A stretch of 64,000 nucleotides of DNA from Humibacter sp049446075 (GCF_049446075.1 NZ_JBMSEB010000001.1:2232001-2296000), one strand, 5' to 3'. Shown: positions 32,895 to 41,693, counted from the first letter of the stretch. Numbers and translations: made by a program. The notes: a model not told the origin generated them from the sequence alone.

Positions 32895-33551
32895 CTAGGC
32901 GGCTGCATCTACGACGAGCTGTCGCAGCGCCGCCTCCGTTCCTTCGGTCTGCGGACGCCAGTCCGGACGGATGAACTCGTCTCGGCCGAGGCGGAACCCG
33001 ACTTCGTCGGTGACCTCGCCTGGACGAGTCTGGACTCGATGAACACCATTCGGGACGTAGCCGAGTCGCTCGGACACTCGAGACGAGGCCGCATTCCAGG
33101 CTGCGGCGCTGGACTGTGCCCGTTCGGCCTTCAGGATGTCGAAGGCGAACATCAACAATGCGGCACGCATCTCGGTACCGAGCCCCTTGCCTTGCGCTGA
33201 CCGCGTCAGCCACGATCCGCTCTCGACAGTGCGCAGGTTCGCGAAGTTGTGAGCATGAAGCTCTTGGATGCCGATCGGGTCGCCGCCAAGCAGGACCGTG
33301 AAGCTGATTCCCCAGCGCTCCGGGCTGACGTTGGCTCGCATCCGCCAGTGATACTGCGCCAGCGACGGGGAGAGCTGCTCCGGCGGCGCGTCGGTCCACG
33401 GCACCCCGAACGGCATCCGCTCGGGATCGTGGATGCCTGCCAGTGCGCTCTCGACGAGCGCTGGAAAGTCCTCGTCACGCACAGGTCGAAGCTCGAGGCG
33501 AGGCGTCAGCAAGCGGAGCTTGAACAGCGGCCAGACATCCTCAATCTGCAT
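32895..33551 (-). CDS. GNAT family N-acetyltransferase (RimJ/RimL-like)
   Basis: The 218-residue enzyme has the RimJ-type opening LLTPRLELRPVRDEDFPALVE (about 14-34) and the acetyl-CoA-binding motif A LTRSAQGKGLGTEMRAALLMFAF (about 114-136, Q/G-x-G-x-G). The NAASSRVSERLGY segment (about 152-164) is the usual acceptor-side helix. Such proteins acetylate protein N-termini or small amines. The start is leaderless: TAGCGT ends 6 nt before the ATG. Single gene; substrate unknown. Confidence 0.88.
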   Translation of the reverse strand: MQIEDVWPLFKLRLLTPRLELRPVRDEDFPALVESALAGIHDPERMPFGVPWTDAPPEQLSPSLAQYHWRMRANVSPERWGISFTVLLGGDPIGIQELHAHNFANLRTVESGSWLTRSAQGKGLGTEMRAALLMFAFDILKAERAQSSAAAWNAASSRVSERLGYVPNGVHRVQTRPGEVTDEVGFRLGRDEFIRPDWRPQTEGTEAALRQLVVDAAA

Positions 33552-33689
33552 CCCGCCACGCTAAACGAAGACCTTTCGCCGCCACGCCGAGGCGCACGAA
33601 TGTGACGGCGAGCGCGCTCAGCGCCTCTCTGCCAGCCAGCTGGCAAGCGCGGATACGCGGCCCCATCACTCCGGGCTCGATCCGCGCCT

Positions 33690-33986
33690 TCACGCCGAAG
33701 CCGTGCGGATCCTCACCTCGCGCTCCATGCGCTTCTCGTGGCGTTGCCTGCCCTTGACCGCCTCGAGTTCCCTGCTCTTCGGCGGCGCATTGGTCACCAG
33801 TTGATCGAGCATCCTCCTGGTTGCTTCAGCGATCTCGTCGATCGCCTGTTCGAACGCGGGCGCGTTCGCCCTGGAGGGGCGAGTGGATCCGCTGACCTTG
33901 CGGACGAACTGGAGGGCGGCCTCGCGCACCTCGTCGTCGGTGGTCGGGGGATCGAAGTTGTGAAGGCAGCGGATGTTGCGGCACAT
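33690..33986 (-). CDS. DUF2277 family protein
   Basis: The 98-residue protein starts with the family signature MCRNIRCLHNFDPPTTDDEV and continues with ALQFVRKVSGSTRPSRANAPAFEQAIDEIAEATRRMLDQL and a basic C-terminal helix. DUF2277 proteins are small, conserved in actinobacteria and of unknown function; the two cysteines near the N-terminus (Cys2, Cys7) could bind metal. The start choice is firm because the family begins exactly at this methionine. Confidence 0.88.
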   Translation of the reverse strand: MCRNIRCLHNFDPPTTDDEVREAALQFVRKVSGSTRPSRANAPAFEQAIDEIAEATRRMLDQLVTNAPPKSRELEAVKGRQRHEKRMEREVRIRTASA

Positions 33987-34068
33987 GCGGCTGACGATAA
34001 CCCGTATCACGTGAGCACGCACCCCTGCGAAGCGACCCTATGGGCGGGCTTCGCGGGAGCGCTGCTGC

Positions 34069-34254
34069 TCAGAACCCGGGCTCCTCCGAGACGGGCGGCT
34101 TGCGCACGAACAGCGCGAGCGCGATGACCGCGAGCGACAGGATCCCTCCGGCGAGGAAGAGCATCAGCAGGATGTGCGCGCGGAGCAGTACGACCCACGC
34201 CGGCCGGGGCCTGAGCAGGCCCGACGAACTCGGGAATGGGCACAGGGATGCCAC
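34069..34254 (-). CDS. Possible small single-TM protein
   Basis: A 61-residue frame starting GTG contains one strong membrane segment (about residues 22-49, VVLLRAHILLMLFLAGGILSLAVIALALFV-like) followed by the charged tail RKPPVSEEPGF. It is divergent from the YibE/F gene with 25 bp between starts. No clear ribosome site is seen, and another frame on this strand is also open, so this is only a candidate. I recognise no family. Confidence 0.35.
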   Translation of the reverse strand: MASLCPFPSSSGLLRPRPAWVVLLRAHILLMLFLAGGILSLAVIALALFVRKPPVSEEPGF

Positions 34255-34279
34255 GCAGTGCGAGCCGTACCCTTGTGCG

Positions 34280-35593
34280 GTGTCGCACTCATTGATCCAC
34301 TCGCACGGCGGTCATCCCCCGAAGGTACGCATCGCCTTTCGGGCACAAGTGATCGTTGTCACGACACTGGCGGTTCTCGGGGCGATCACGCTCGCGGGAG
34401 TCATCGCCTTGTGGCCCGCCGCCGGGCGACCCGCGGCCGAAGCAACGTCGGCGGCGCAGTTCGCCGGTAAGGGCGTCACGTTCTCCGATGCGCAGATCAC
34501 GACCATCCACGACGGATGCCCCGCGCTCTTCAGCGGAAGTGCGTCAGCCAAGAAGGCCGGGCCTGGCGGCACGCAGTCCTGTCAGATGGCAAAGGTGCGG
34601 CTGCTCAACGGAAAGGGGTCGGGGAACGATCTCGCGCTGCCGATTCTGTGGCCGTACTCGAAAGCAGGACTGCAACCGGGCGACAAGCTCCGGTTGACCG
34701 TGACACCGACGCCGAACGGCCAGGTGTCATCCTCCGATGCGCAAAACGGTGCGGTGGGGTCCACGATCGGCCAATCGTTCGCGGTCTTCGGCATCGAGCG
34801 AAACCAACCTCTCGTCTGGTGGGCGATCGCATTCGTCGTGATCGTGATCGCCGTCGGAGCGCTACGCGGACTCCTCGCCGTCGTGTCGCTGGCGCTCAGC
34901 GGCCTCATGATCTTCCTGTTCGTCGTACCCGCCCTGATCGGCGGCGAGCCCGGCTTCTTCGTCGGACTGGTCGCGAGCTTCGGCATGATGTTCATCGTCT
35001 TGTTCCTCACCCATGGGATATCCATGCGTACCTGTGCCGCCCTGCTGGGAACCTTGGGCGGCATCGCCATCACCGCTGGTATCGCACAACTAGAGGTGAT
35101 CACTACGCGACTCAGCGGTGTGGGCGACGAGGCAACGGGCACCATCCCCACGCTCACATCAGCCATCGATCCGCGCGGGCTGATCACCTGCGCCATCATC
35201 ATTTCCGGCCTCGGCGTACTCAACGACATCACCGTCACCCAAGCCTCGGCTGCCTGGGAGCTGCGGGCCGCGGCACCGCACATGTCCCGCGGCGCAATGT
35301 TCGCCAGCGCTCTTCGAATCGGACGAGATCACATCGCCTCCTCCATCTACACGATCGTCTTCGCCTATGCGGGGACGGGACTGGCGGTGCTGGTGGTCGT
35401 CTCCCTCTACAACCGCCCCGCTTTCGAGCTGCTCACGCATGAGGACATCGCAACCGAACTCGTGCGCACCCTCTGCAGCGCCATTGGGCTCGTCCTGGCC
35501 ATGCCCGTCACAACCGCCATCGCCATCGCGCTTCTGCCGGCCGATCGAACTCGGCAGGCGACTGCGGCTGTCGCGACCATCAGCCCCGCTTGA
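34280..35593 (+). CDS. YibE/F family membrane protein
   Basis: A 437-residue membrane protein. An N-terminal helix (about 20-45) is followed by an extracytoplasmic beta-rich domain (about 50-170, with two cysteines that could form a disulfide: HDGCPALF and TQSCQMAK). Then seven or eight helices of the YibE/F core follow, with LRGLLAVVSLALSGLMIFLFVVPALIGGEP and GVLNDITVTQASAAWELRAA (about 315-335), the diagnostic motif. The function is uncharacterised. The start is leaderless: TACCCT ends 6 nt before GTG. The stop is followed closely by a histidine kinase gene that has its own promoter. Confidence 0.88.
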   Translation: MSHSLIHSHGGHPPKVRIAFRAQVIVVTTLAVLGAITLAGVIALWPAAGRPAAEATSAAQFAGKGVTFSDAQITTIHDGCPALFSGSASAKKAGPGGTQSCQMAKVRLLNGKGSGNDLALPILWPYSKAGLQPGDKLRLTVTPTPNGQVSSSDAQNGAVGSTIGQSFAVFGIERNQPLVWWAIAFVVIVIAVGALRGLLAVVSLALSGLMIFLFVVPALIGGEPGFFVGLVASFGMMFIVLFLTHGISMRTCAALLGTLGGIAITAGIAQLEVITTRLSGVGDEATGTIPTLTSAIDPRGLITCAIIISGLGVLNDITVTQASAAWELRAAAPHMSRGAMFASALRIGRDHIASSIYTIVFAYAGTGLAVLVVVSLYNRPAFELLTHEDIATELVRTLCSAIGLVLAMPVTTAIAIALLPADRTRQATAAVATISPA

Positions 35594-35646
35594 CGCCAAG
35601 TCCCAGCCGCACAGTGCCATTCGACGAAGCACCTAGCCTGAAAGGC

Positions 35647-36798
35647 ATGCTGCGACGCACCGCTGAGCAGGTCGCCACGAGCTGGTACAAGCTCCCGTTT
35701 CAGGTTCGGGACGCTATCGGCGCACTCGTGCTCCTCGTGATCTCTCTGCTACCGCTCGGCATTCCGGCGCTCAAGCTGGGGGAGCTGCATCCGAGCGTCC
35801 CGGCCATCGTCGGAGTGCCACTGACCGTGCTCGAGGTCGCTCCGCTTGCCCTTCGACGCGTCATGCCCACGGTCGCACTCGCCATCGTCGGTGCCGCGTT
35901 CGTCGCTATCGAGATCACCGGGGCATCCACTGGGCTCGGCGGCCTCGCCGTGTTGGTCGCTCTGTACACGGTCGCGGCACACCAGCGGCGTAATCGGATG
36001 CTCACCGCCGGCGCGGCCGCGATCGTCTACGCCGCGCTCTGCATCGTCCTTCACCTCGCAGGTTCGCCCGAACGGCTGCTCGACTGGTTCACCTTCGCCG
36101 GAGTGCTGGCGTTGCCCTGGGCGCTCGGCGAGGCGATGCGATGGCGTAACGCAGCCCACGCCGAGCGGGTCCAGCGCGCGGCCGACGATGCGGTCCGTGC
36201 TCACCGGGCGGTGCTCGCCCGCGAACTGCACGACGTGGTGACGCACCATGTGACCGCCATGGTCGTGCAGTCCGAATCAGCGCAGTACTTGGACCGTGCA
36301 GACACCGCTGAGCGGGACCGCGTGTTCGCCGCTGTCGGCGAGACGGGAAGACTCGCGCTCACGGAACTGCGAACCCTTCTCGACACTCTCGACCCGGAGA
36401 CGCTCACCGGCGAGGCCACGATGAGCCCACCCGGGTACGACATCGTCGCGATGGTGGGCAGGCTGCAGGATGCCGGGTATCCGATCAATCTGGACGCCCC
36501 AGCCGAAGCCCGCCTTCCTGACGACGACCGGGCGGTGGCCCTGACCAGTGTCGCGCGTGAAGCCCTGACGAACGCCATGAAGCATGCCCGAGGTGAACTG
36601 GTGTCGGTGCGCCTTCGGGTGTCGCCGCTCGAGCTGCTGGTCACCAACCCGCTCCCCACGGGCAACGGCGGGAGCGCGAGTTCGGGAGGCCGAGGGCTAG
36701 CCGGCATGGCACGGCGGGTCGAAGAGGCGGGCGGGGTCTTCGAGGCGGGGCCGCACGGGCGGTCGAAGTTCGTGGTGAGCGTGCGGTGGGGCACGTGA
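35647..36798 (+). CDS. Sensor histidine kinase (HisKA_3 type)
   Basis: The 383-residue kinase has about five N-terminal membrane helices (to residue 165), then the phosphoacceptor region HRAVLARELHDVVTHHVTAMVVQSESAQ (about 182-209) and an ATPase domain with SVAREALTNAMKHARGELV and GGRGLAGMARRVEEAGG. The start is leaderless: TAGCCT ends 7 nt before the ATG. Its last codons lie in a 20-bp tandem duplication that also forms the start region of the response regulator gene. It is an intramembrane-sensing kinase; the signal is unknown. Confidence 0.9.
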   Translation: MLRRTAEQVATSWYKLPFQVRDAIGALVLLVISLLPLGIPALKLGELHPSVPAIVGVPLTVLEVAPLALRRVMPTVALAIVGAAFVAIEITGASTGLGGLAVLVALYTVAAHQRRNRMLTAGAAAIVYAALCIVLHLAGSPERLLDWFTFAGVLALPWALGEAMRWRNAAHAERVQRAADDAVRAHRAVLARELHDVVTHHVTAMVVQSESAQYLDRADTAERDRVFAAVGETGRLALTELRTLLDTLDPETLTGEATMSPPGYDIVAMVGRLQDAGYPINLDAPAEARLPDDDRAVALTSVAREALTNAMKHARGELVSVRLRVSPLELLVTNPLPTGNGGSASSGGRGLAGMARRVEEAGGVFEAGPHGRSKFVVSVRWGT

Positions 36799-36814
36799 GC
36801 GTGCGGTGGGGCTC
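36775..36814. repeat. 20-bp tandem duplication at the kinase/regulator junction
   Basis: GTGAGCGTGCGGTGGGGCAC (36775-36794) is repeated at 36795-36814 with one or two base changes, and a third partial copy starts at 36815 with GTGAGCGCGCG. Every copy begins with GTG. The kinase stop codon falls in the second copy and the regulator GTG start in the third, so the duplication has probably added kinase C-terminal residues and spare starts. Confidence 0.9.
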
Positions 36815-37480
36815 GTGAGCGCGCGAACGCGGGTCGTGATCGCGGACGACCAGCCCCTCATCCGAGAGGGTGTCGCCCGCGTATTGAGCGCGCAGCACGA
36901 CCTCGAGGTTGCCGGCGTGGCCACCGATGGCATCGAGGCCGTCGAACTCGTCGCCGAAGCCACGCCCGACGTGGCGCTCCTCGACATCCGGATGCCGCGG
37001 CTCGACGGCATCGAGGCGACACGACGCATCCTTTCGGGCGAGCACGACGCGACGCCGCGCATCCTGATCATGACGACGTTCAATCTCGACGCCTACGTGT
37101 ACGAGGCGTTGCGTGCGGGGGCGAGCGGATTCCTGCTGAAGGATGCCCGGCCCGCGAAGCTGCTCGACGCGGTGCGCACTGTGGCCAGGGGGGAAGCGCT
37201 CATCGACCCTGGGGCCACGCGCGCGCTCATCGGCGAGTTCGGAACGCGCATCCGCCCGCCGCTGGCCGACCAGCGCGCAGCAGCGACACTCACGGCTCGC
37301 GAGCGGGAAGTACTCAGGCTTCTCCCGGACGGACGCTCGAACGCCGAGATCGCGGACGCGCTCGTGGTGACGCGGGAGACGGTCAAGACCTATGTCTCAC
37401 GCCTGCTGCTGAAGCTCGGTCTGCGCGACCGAGTCCAGGCTGTGGTCTACGCCTATCGTGCCGGGCTGGTCGACGACTGA
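36815..37480 (+). CDS. NarL/FixJ-type response regulator (LuxR output)
   Basis: The 221-residue regulator has a receiver domain with D11-D12, phosphoacceptor D57 in VALLDIRMPRLDG, MTTF and the lysine of FLLKDA. The C-terminal LuxR HTH is LTAREREVLRLLPDGRSNAEIADALVVTRETVKTYVSRLLLKLG (about 154-198). GTG 36815 begins VSARTRVVIADDQP; GTG 36806 adds three residues. It follows the kinase after 16 bp and is surely its partner. The target genes are unknown; the CPBP protease gene 100 bp downstream has its own ribosome site and may be one. Confidence 0.92.
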   Translation: MSARTRVVIADDQPLIREGVARVLSAQHDLEVAGVATDGIEAVELVAEATPDVALLDIRMPRLDGIEATRRILSGEHDATPRILIMTTFNLDAYVYEALRAGASGFLLKDARPAKLLDAVRTVARGEALIDPGATRALIGEFGTRIRPPLADQRAAATLTAREREVLRLLPDGRSNAEIADALVVTRETVKTYVSRLLLKLGLRDRVQAVVYAYRAGLVDD

Positions 37481-37583
37481 GCGGTGAGGCGGCGGATTGT
37501 CGACCTTTGGGGGACCCGGCGCCGCTGTGCCGTTTCTAGCTTCGAAGTGGGGCCGAAAACGGCCCCGGAATCGGAGTGACACC

Positions 37584-38453
37584 ATGACAATCGACGCACG
37601 GCCCGGGATCGTCCGGCGCATCCTCGCCTTCCCCCTGGTCTGGGCGCTCATCGGCGCGGCTTTGATCGTGATCGGCGACGGCGTGCTGGTCGGAATCGGC
37701 AGCGACATGGGCGATGTCGGCCTGATGACCTTCACGCTGATCGGCGCGGCATTCTCGATCGGCGTCTACGTCTTCGTGATGAAGGTGCTGGCCCGCCGCA
37801 CTGTGGGCGAACTGCATCGGAGGCTCGGCCGTGAAACGCTTTTCGGCCTCGCGGTGGGCACGGTCTTCATCGTCGTTTCCGCCGGCATCCTCGTGCTGTT
37901 GGGCACGTACACCGTCGACTGGCATCCGGTCGACGCCACCCGCACGGTCGTGATTGCTGTGGTCGTCACTGTCGGTGCCGCCGTCACCGAGGAACTCGTG
38001 TTCCGCGGCCTCCTCCTTCAGGCCATCGAGCGACTGGGCGGTACCTGGGTAGCCATCCTCGTCACCGCGGCCCTCTTCGGCGGCGCGCACTTCTTCAACC
38101 CAGGCGCCGACGTGTGGAGTTCGGTGGCCATCGCCATCGAGGCGGGCGTGCTCATGGGCGCGGGCTTCGCGTGGCGCCGCAGCATCCCGTTCGTCGTCGG
38201 CATCCACTTCGCCTGGAACTTCGTCGAAGGGATGCTCGGCATCCCCGTCTCCGGCCACAGGGAGCCGGGCCTCTTCGTGACGCACACGCACGGGCCGGCG
38301 ATTCTCACCGGCGGCAGCTTCGGTATCGAAGCATCCGTGATCCCGGTGCTGCTCTCGCTGGTGCTCTCGGCGGGGATGCTCGTGCTCGCGACTCGATCCC
38401 GCGGCCCGGTCGCTACGCTGCCGCGACTTGGCTCTGCCTCAGTCGGGCGATGA
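37584..38453 (+). CDS. CPBP family intramembrane metalloprotease
   Basis: A 289-residue membrane protein with eight helices. The CPBP (Abi, PF02517) active-site motifs are all visible: EE in AAVTEELVFRGLLLQAIE (about 134-151), the H of TAALFGGAHFFNPG (about 163-176), and HFAWNFVEGMLG (about 212-223). Eukaryotic relatives cut CAAX proteins after prenylation; bacterial ones are linked to bacteriocin immunity or envelope control. GGAG lies 8 nt before the ATG. It follows a two-component system in the same direction. Its last 41 bp overlap the end of a convergent sugar-kinase gene. Confidence 0.9.
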   Translation: MTIDARPGIVRRILAFPLVWALIGAALIVIGDGVLVGIGSDMGDVGLMTFTLIGAAFSIGVYVFVMKVLARRTVGELHRRLGRETLFGLAVGTVFIVVSAGILVLLGTYTVDWHPVDATRTVVIAVVVTVGAAVTEELVFRGLLLQAIERLGGTWVAILVTAALFGGAHFFNPGADVWSSVAIAIEAGVLMGAGFAWRRSIPFVVGIHFAWNFVEGMLGIPVSGHREPGLFVTHTHGPAILTGGSFGIEASVIPVLLSLVLSAGMLVLATRSRGPVATLPRLGSASVGR

Positions 38454-39420
38454 GCTTCTGGTCGCGGATGTCGCTCCCAGCGTGCTGGTATGCGATCAGG
38501 GCGGCACCGCGCAGTGCGTCGAGTTCGGCTGGGACGAGCATTGTCGGAATGAGCGGGCTCTCGCGTAGGGCATCGTTCAGCCGTGAGGTGAATGCCGGCG
38601 TGGTTGCCAGACCGCCCGTAGTGGCCACCGAGACCGGGCTCTGCCCTACGAGCGGTGCGAGCAGCTGGATGCCGCGAGCGGTCTTCTCCGCAAGGTGGCG
38701 CAGCGCACGATCGGCCAGGGGTGAGGTGTCGGCCGCGGCAGTGACTTCAGGGGCAAGGCGTCCATAGCGGTGCCGTACTTCCATCGGCTCGGTGCTTCCG
38801 AGGCCGAGCAGTGTGCGACGCAGGCCTGGAACGTCGGGCGCGCTCCAGTAGTCCAGGACGGCATCGACGAAGTCGCGGTCTGCGGGGCCGTCAGCGCCTA
38901 CGAGGATTTGCTGCACGGCCTCGAACGCCAGGTGTCGGGCAGCTCCGGCGTAGTGCTCGAACTGCCCGCTTTCCACCTCAGCGCCGTCTTCGTTCATTGC
39001 AATGATCATGGAACCGGTGCCGGCGACCACCATTACTCCTGGCCGCCCGAGAAGTGCGCCACGGTGAGCCACGACGGCGTCGTTGAGAATGATCCGTTCG
39101 CAGTCCAGCGACGGGACGCCGAAGAACTCATCGGCCCAATCGTTGTTCCCGTCTCCCTGGTTCGAGCCGGGCCTGCTGATGCCCGCCAACCCTGATACCA
39201 AGCAGATGGCGTCGGCGGCATCCAGGCCGGCATCGTTCAACGCGCGCACGGTCGTCTCCGCGACGTTGCCCGCAGCATCCGCATTGTGAAACGGACTGCC
39301 GCCTTTGCCACGTGCAAACCCGAGGAGCGCACCGTCGAGCCCGAAGCAGGCTACGCGGGTGTGAGTGCCTCCGGCGTCGGCGGCGATGATGAAAGGAACC
39401 TCTTCCGCAGCGATCGACAC
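38413..39420 (-). CDS. BadF/BadG-type ATPase, N-acetylglucosamine kinase-like
   Basis: The 335-residue kinase has an ASKHA fold: phosphate 1 motif IIAADAGGTHTRVACF (about 10-25), phosphate 2 in PGVMVVAGTGSMIIAM (about 128-143) and an adenosine motif VATTGGLATTPAFTSRL (about 268-284). The combination with NDAVVAHRGALLG and the second half matches the N-acetylglucosamine kinases of the BadF/BadG/BcrA family. It would phosphorylate GlcNAc or a related sugar from wall turnover. The start is leaderless: TACGCT ends 6 nt before GTG. Confidence 0.85.
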   Translation of the reverse strand: MSIAAEEVPFIIAADAGGTHTRVACFGLDGALLGFARGKGGSPFHNADAAGNVAETTVRALNDAGLDAADAICLVSGLAGISRPGSNQGDGNNDWADEFFGVPSLDCERIILNDAVVAHRGALLGRPGVMVVAGTGSMIIAMNEDGAEVESGQFEHYAGAARHLAFEAVQQILVGADGPADRDFVDAVLDYWSAPDVPGLRRTLLGLGSTEPMEVRHRYGRLAPEVTAAADTSPLADRALRHLAEKTARGIQLLAPLVGQSPVSVATTGGLATTPAFTSRLNDALRESPLIPTMLVPAELDALRGAALIAYQHAGSDIRDQKLIARLRQSQVAAA

Positions 39421-39464
39421 AGCCCGAGCGTATCCACCCGCCGGACACTATTAGGGTGTCGGGA

Positions 39465-39956
39465 GTGCTGATCGTTCTCCGAGGCAACTCCGGTTCAGGG
39501 AAATCGACGGTAGCCCGGTTGCTTCAACGGAAGCTACCCGGACCGACGGCGGTACTCGAGCAGGACTACTTCCACCGGGTGATACTCCGGGAGCAGGGGA
39601 CAGAGGGTATGGCTCATGCAGCCCTGATCGAGGCGGCAGCCACGCACTGTCTCGAGGCCGGTCACCACGTCGTGCTCGACGGCATCTTCAATGCCCGCCG
39701 ATACGAGGGCTACCTCGCCAGAGTGGCGGAACGCACAGAGGATGCCCGCTTCTACGCGTTCGACCTCAGCTTCGAAGAGACCATTCGACGACACGCCACA
39801 CGCCCGAAAGTCGATCAGTTCGACGCGGATGAGATGCGGGCCTGGTATCACGGATGGCAGCCGCTCTCGTTCATCGCCGAGCGCCCGATCTCGGCGCACG
39901 AGTCCGCTGAACACGCGGCGGACCGCATCCTGCGAGAAGGCCCGAATCCTCGTTAG
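39465..39956 (+). CDS. Small P-loop kinase
   Basis: The 163-residue protein opens VLIVLRGNSGSGKSTVARLL with a Walker A motif at residues 7-14, then EQDYFHRVILREQG (acceptor region), VVLDGIFNARRY (Walker B-like) and RRHATRPKVDQFDADEMRAWY, a combination known from small zeta-toxin/uridine-kinase-like proteins of actinobacteria. It phosphorylates an unknown small molecule. GTG 39465 fits a leaderless start: TAGGGT ends 7 nt upstream; GTG 39456 would overlap that box. It is a single gene, divergent from the GlcNAc kinase. Confidence 0.8.
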   Translation: MLIVLRGNSGSGKSTVARLLQRKLPGPTAVLEQDYFHRVILREQGTEGMAHAALIEAAATHCLEAGHHVVLDGIFNARRYEGYLARVAERTEDARFYAFDLSFEETIRRHATRPKVDQFDADEMRAWYHGWQPLSFIAERPISAHESAEHAADRILREGPNPR

Positions 39957-40028
39957 CCGGTTGTCCACCCGGGTTGTCCCCATCTGGCGAGCCGACTTCG
40001 CCTCAGCCGCCGCTACTAGGTTGTGTTC

Positions 40029-40811
40029 GTGGCGTCGCGCGATTCTCAACCTGGTGCCGGCCGTGACGGATCTAGCCGCGGCGACTCGAGCCAACCGTGG
40101 GCGCATCTTGCTTCGGGCTACGAACAGGCACGAGCCAGAGAGGATTCACTGGATCGGCTTGTCGAGTGGCCGGCGCAGCGCGAACTGCTGGGCGATGTCA
40201 ACGGGCTGTCGGTGCTGGATGCCGGCTGCGGCAACGGCGGCAAGGTCGCCGAGCTGGTCCGCGAGGACGGGGCAGCGGCGTCGGTCGGGGTGGATATCAG
40301 TGGCAACTTCATCGCTTCACCACCGCGGGGCCTGGAACTTGTCCAAGGCGACCTTTCCGACCTGGCCTCGGTGCCAGGGCTGGCCGAGCGGCGGTTCGAC
40401 CGGATCCTGTTCCTGCAGTCCTTCGGGTACGCGAAGGATGCCGTCGCCGCGCTGGAAGCGGCACGGGCGCTGCTCACCGATGGTGGCTTCATCCTGCTGA
40501 CCAGGACGCAACCGATCCGATATGCGCTTGAGCGGGCCGAACAGAATGGAACCTCGCTGGGCGAGGAGTACTTCGCGACTGATTCCTTCTCCTACCGGCA
40601 CAAGGGGTGGAACGAGGAAATCACTCTGACGAAGCGGCCGTACACGATGTCGGATCTGCTCAACATCTTCAGCGCAGCACGGTTATGGATCGAGGCTGCC
40701 GTCGAGCCCCAGATGGACGAGGAAACCCGCCGGCGGTATCCGCACAAACAGGCGGTGTTGAACAAGTACCTCGGCATCCTCATGTTCAAACTCCGGCCGC
40801 TGCCGAGCTGA
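40029..40811 (+). CDS. Class I SAM-dependent methyltransferase
   Basis: The 260-residue enzyme has the Rossmann methyltransferase motif I LSVLDAGCGNGGKVAELV (about 57-74), an acidic motif II end VGVDISGNF, and motif IV FDRILFLQSFGYAKD (about 120-134). Its N-terminal 25 residues are Gly/Ser/Arg-rich. The C-terminal HKGWNEEITLTKRPYTMSDLLNIF block is specific to a group of small-molecule methyltransferases with unknown substrates. TAGGTT ends 6 nt before GTG 40029, a leaderless start; GTG 40023 would lie within the spacing. Confidence 0.87.
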   Translation: MASRDSQPGAGRDGSSRGDSSQPWAHLASGYEQARAREDSLDRLVEWPAQRELLGDVNGLSVLDAGCGNGGKVAELVREDGAAASVGVDISGNFIASPPRGLELVQGDLSDLASVPGLAERRFDRILFLQSFGYAKDAVAALEAARALLTDGGFILLTRTQPIRYALERAEQNGTSLGEEYFATDSFSYRHKGWNEEITLTKRPYTMSDLLNIFSAARLWIEAAVEPQMDEETRRRYPHKQAVLNKYLGILMFKLRPLPS

Positions 40812-40830
40812 GCGATGCCGGGAAGTCGGT

Positions 40831-41370
40831 TCAGAGCACCTTCGCGGTGAACAGGGAGTCGCCGTGAACAGGATCGGGCTCCACACGGCCGGTCTCGACA
40901 AAGCCGCTCTTCGCCAGCACCCTCCGCGACGCGACGTTCCAGTCGCGCACGGTGGCCCATAGACGTTGGTACCCGATCGCTCGAGCTTGGTCGACAACGG
41001 TCCGTGCGGATTCAGTGGCGTATCCGCGGCCCCACACCGCACGGAGGAACTCGTACGCGAGCTCCGGCTCATCCGGTTGCCCGTACTTATTGGAGATCAA
41101 GCCGCAATAGCCGATCACCTGTCCGGTGTTCCTCAGCTCGACGGCGAGGAGGCCGGGCGAGGGGCATCCGTCATCTTGAAGGATCTGGGACTCGATGTCT
41201 TCCAAGGTCGGACGCCCGTCAGGCGTTATGCGGCGGTGCGGCGGCACGCGTGGGTCGCGCTCGAGCCACAGTTGGCGAAAGACTTCGGCGTCGGGCACCT
41301 GCTGCGGCCGCAACAGCAGGCGGCTGGTTTCAAGCACGCGGTCGCCATGGGGCGCTCGTCCTTGATCCAT
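40831..41370 (-). CDS. GNAT family N-acetyltransferase
   Basis: The 179-residue protein has the RimJ/L-type start VLETSRLLLRPQQVPDAEVF and acetyl-CoA motif FLRAVWGRGYATESARTVVDQARAIGYQRLWATV (about 107-140), followed by NVASRRVLAKSGFVETGR. The acceptor is unknown. GATAAT ends 7 nt before the ATG, consistent with a leaderless start. It converges with the methyltransferase gene. Confidence 0.87.
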   Translation of the reverse strand: MDQGRAPHGDRVLETSRLLLRPQQVPDAEVFRQLWLERDPRVPPHRRITPDGRPTLEDIESQILQDDGCPSPGLLAVELRNTGQVIGYCGLISNKYGQPDEPELAYEFLRAVWGRGYATESARTVVDQARAIGYQRLWATVRDWNVASRRVLAKSGFVETGRVEPDPVHGDSLFTAKVL

Positions 41371-41432
41371 GACTTCAATTATCCAGTCGCATTAGCGAGC
41401 TCCGAAGTCAGCCGGGGTCTCGGGAAAACATA

Positions 41433-41477
41433 CGGGTCTGCTCGGGGGTTTCCCCGATGGTGGCGCGAGCAGACCCG
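41433..41477. promoter_or_regulatory. 12-bp inverted repeat upstream of pspC-like gene
   Basis: CGGGTCTGCTCG (41433-41444) and CGAGCAGACCCG (41466-41477) are perfect inverted copies with a 21-nt spacer that contains a smaller GGGG...CCCC pair. It ends 15 bp before the PspC start codon. It may be an operator or a leader hairpin. Confidence 0.7.
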
Positions 41478-41492
41478 AAGAAGACTGGATGC

Positions 41493-41693
41493 ATGCATAC
41501 TCTTCAACGGCCGCTCGAAGGCCGCGTCATTGCCGGCGTGTGCGCCGGGCTCGCTCGTCGTTTCGGCCTGCGGCCTCTCACTGTTCGTGTGCTGTTCCTG
41601 CTGTCGTGCCTGTTGCCTGGGCCGCAGTTCATTGCATACCTGGTGATGTGGATCGTCATTCCCTCGGAACAGCGGCGGCCCGCCGCCGTCTAG
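41493..41693 (+). CDS. PspC domain membrane protein
   Basis: A 66-residue PspC-domain protein. The family hallmark RPLEGRVIAGVCAGLARRFGLRPLTVRVLFLLSCLLPGPQFIAYLVMWIVIPSE covers nearly its whole length, giving two membrane helices. PspC proteins respond to membrane stress, but stand-alone short forms in actinobacteria are not well characterised. GAAGAAG lies about 10 nt before the ATG. The perfect inverted repeat just upstream suggests specific control. Confidence 0.9.
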   Translation: MHTLQRPLEGRVIAGVCAGLARRFGLRPLTVRVLFLLSCLLPGPQFIAYLVMWIVIPSEQRRPAAV

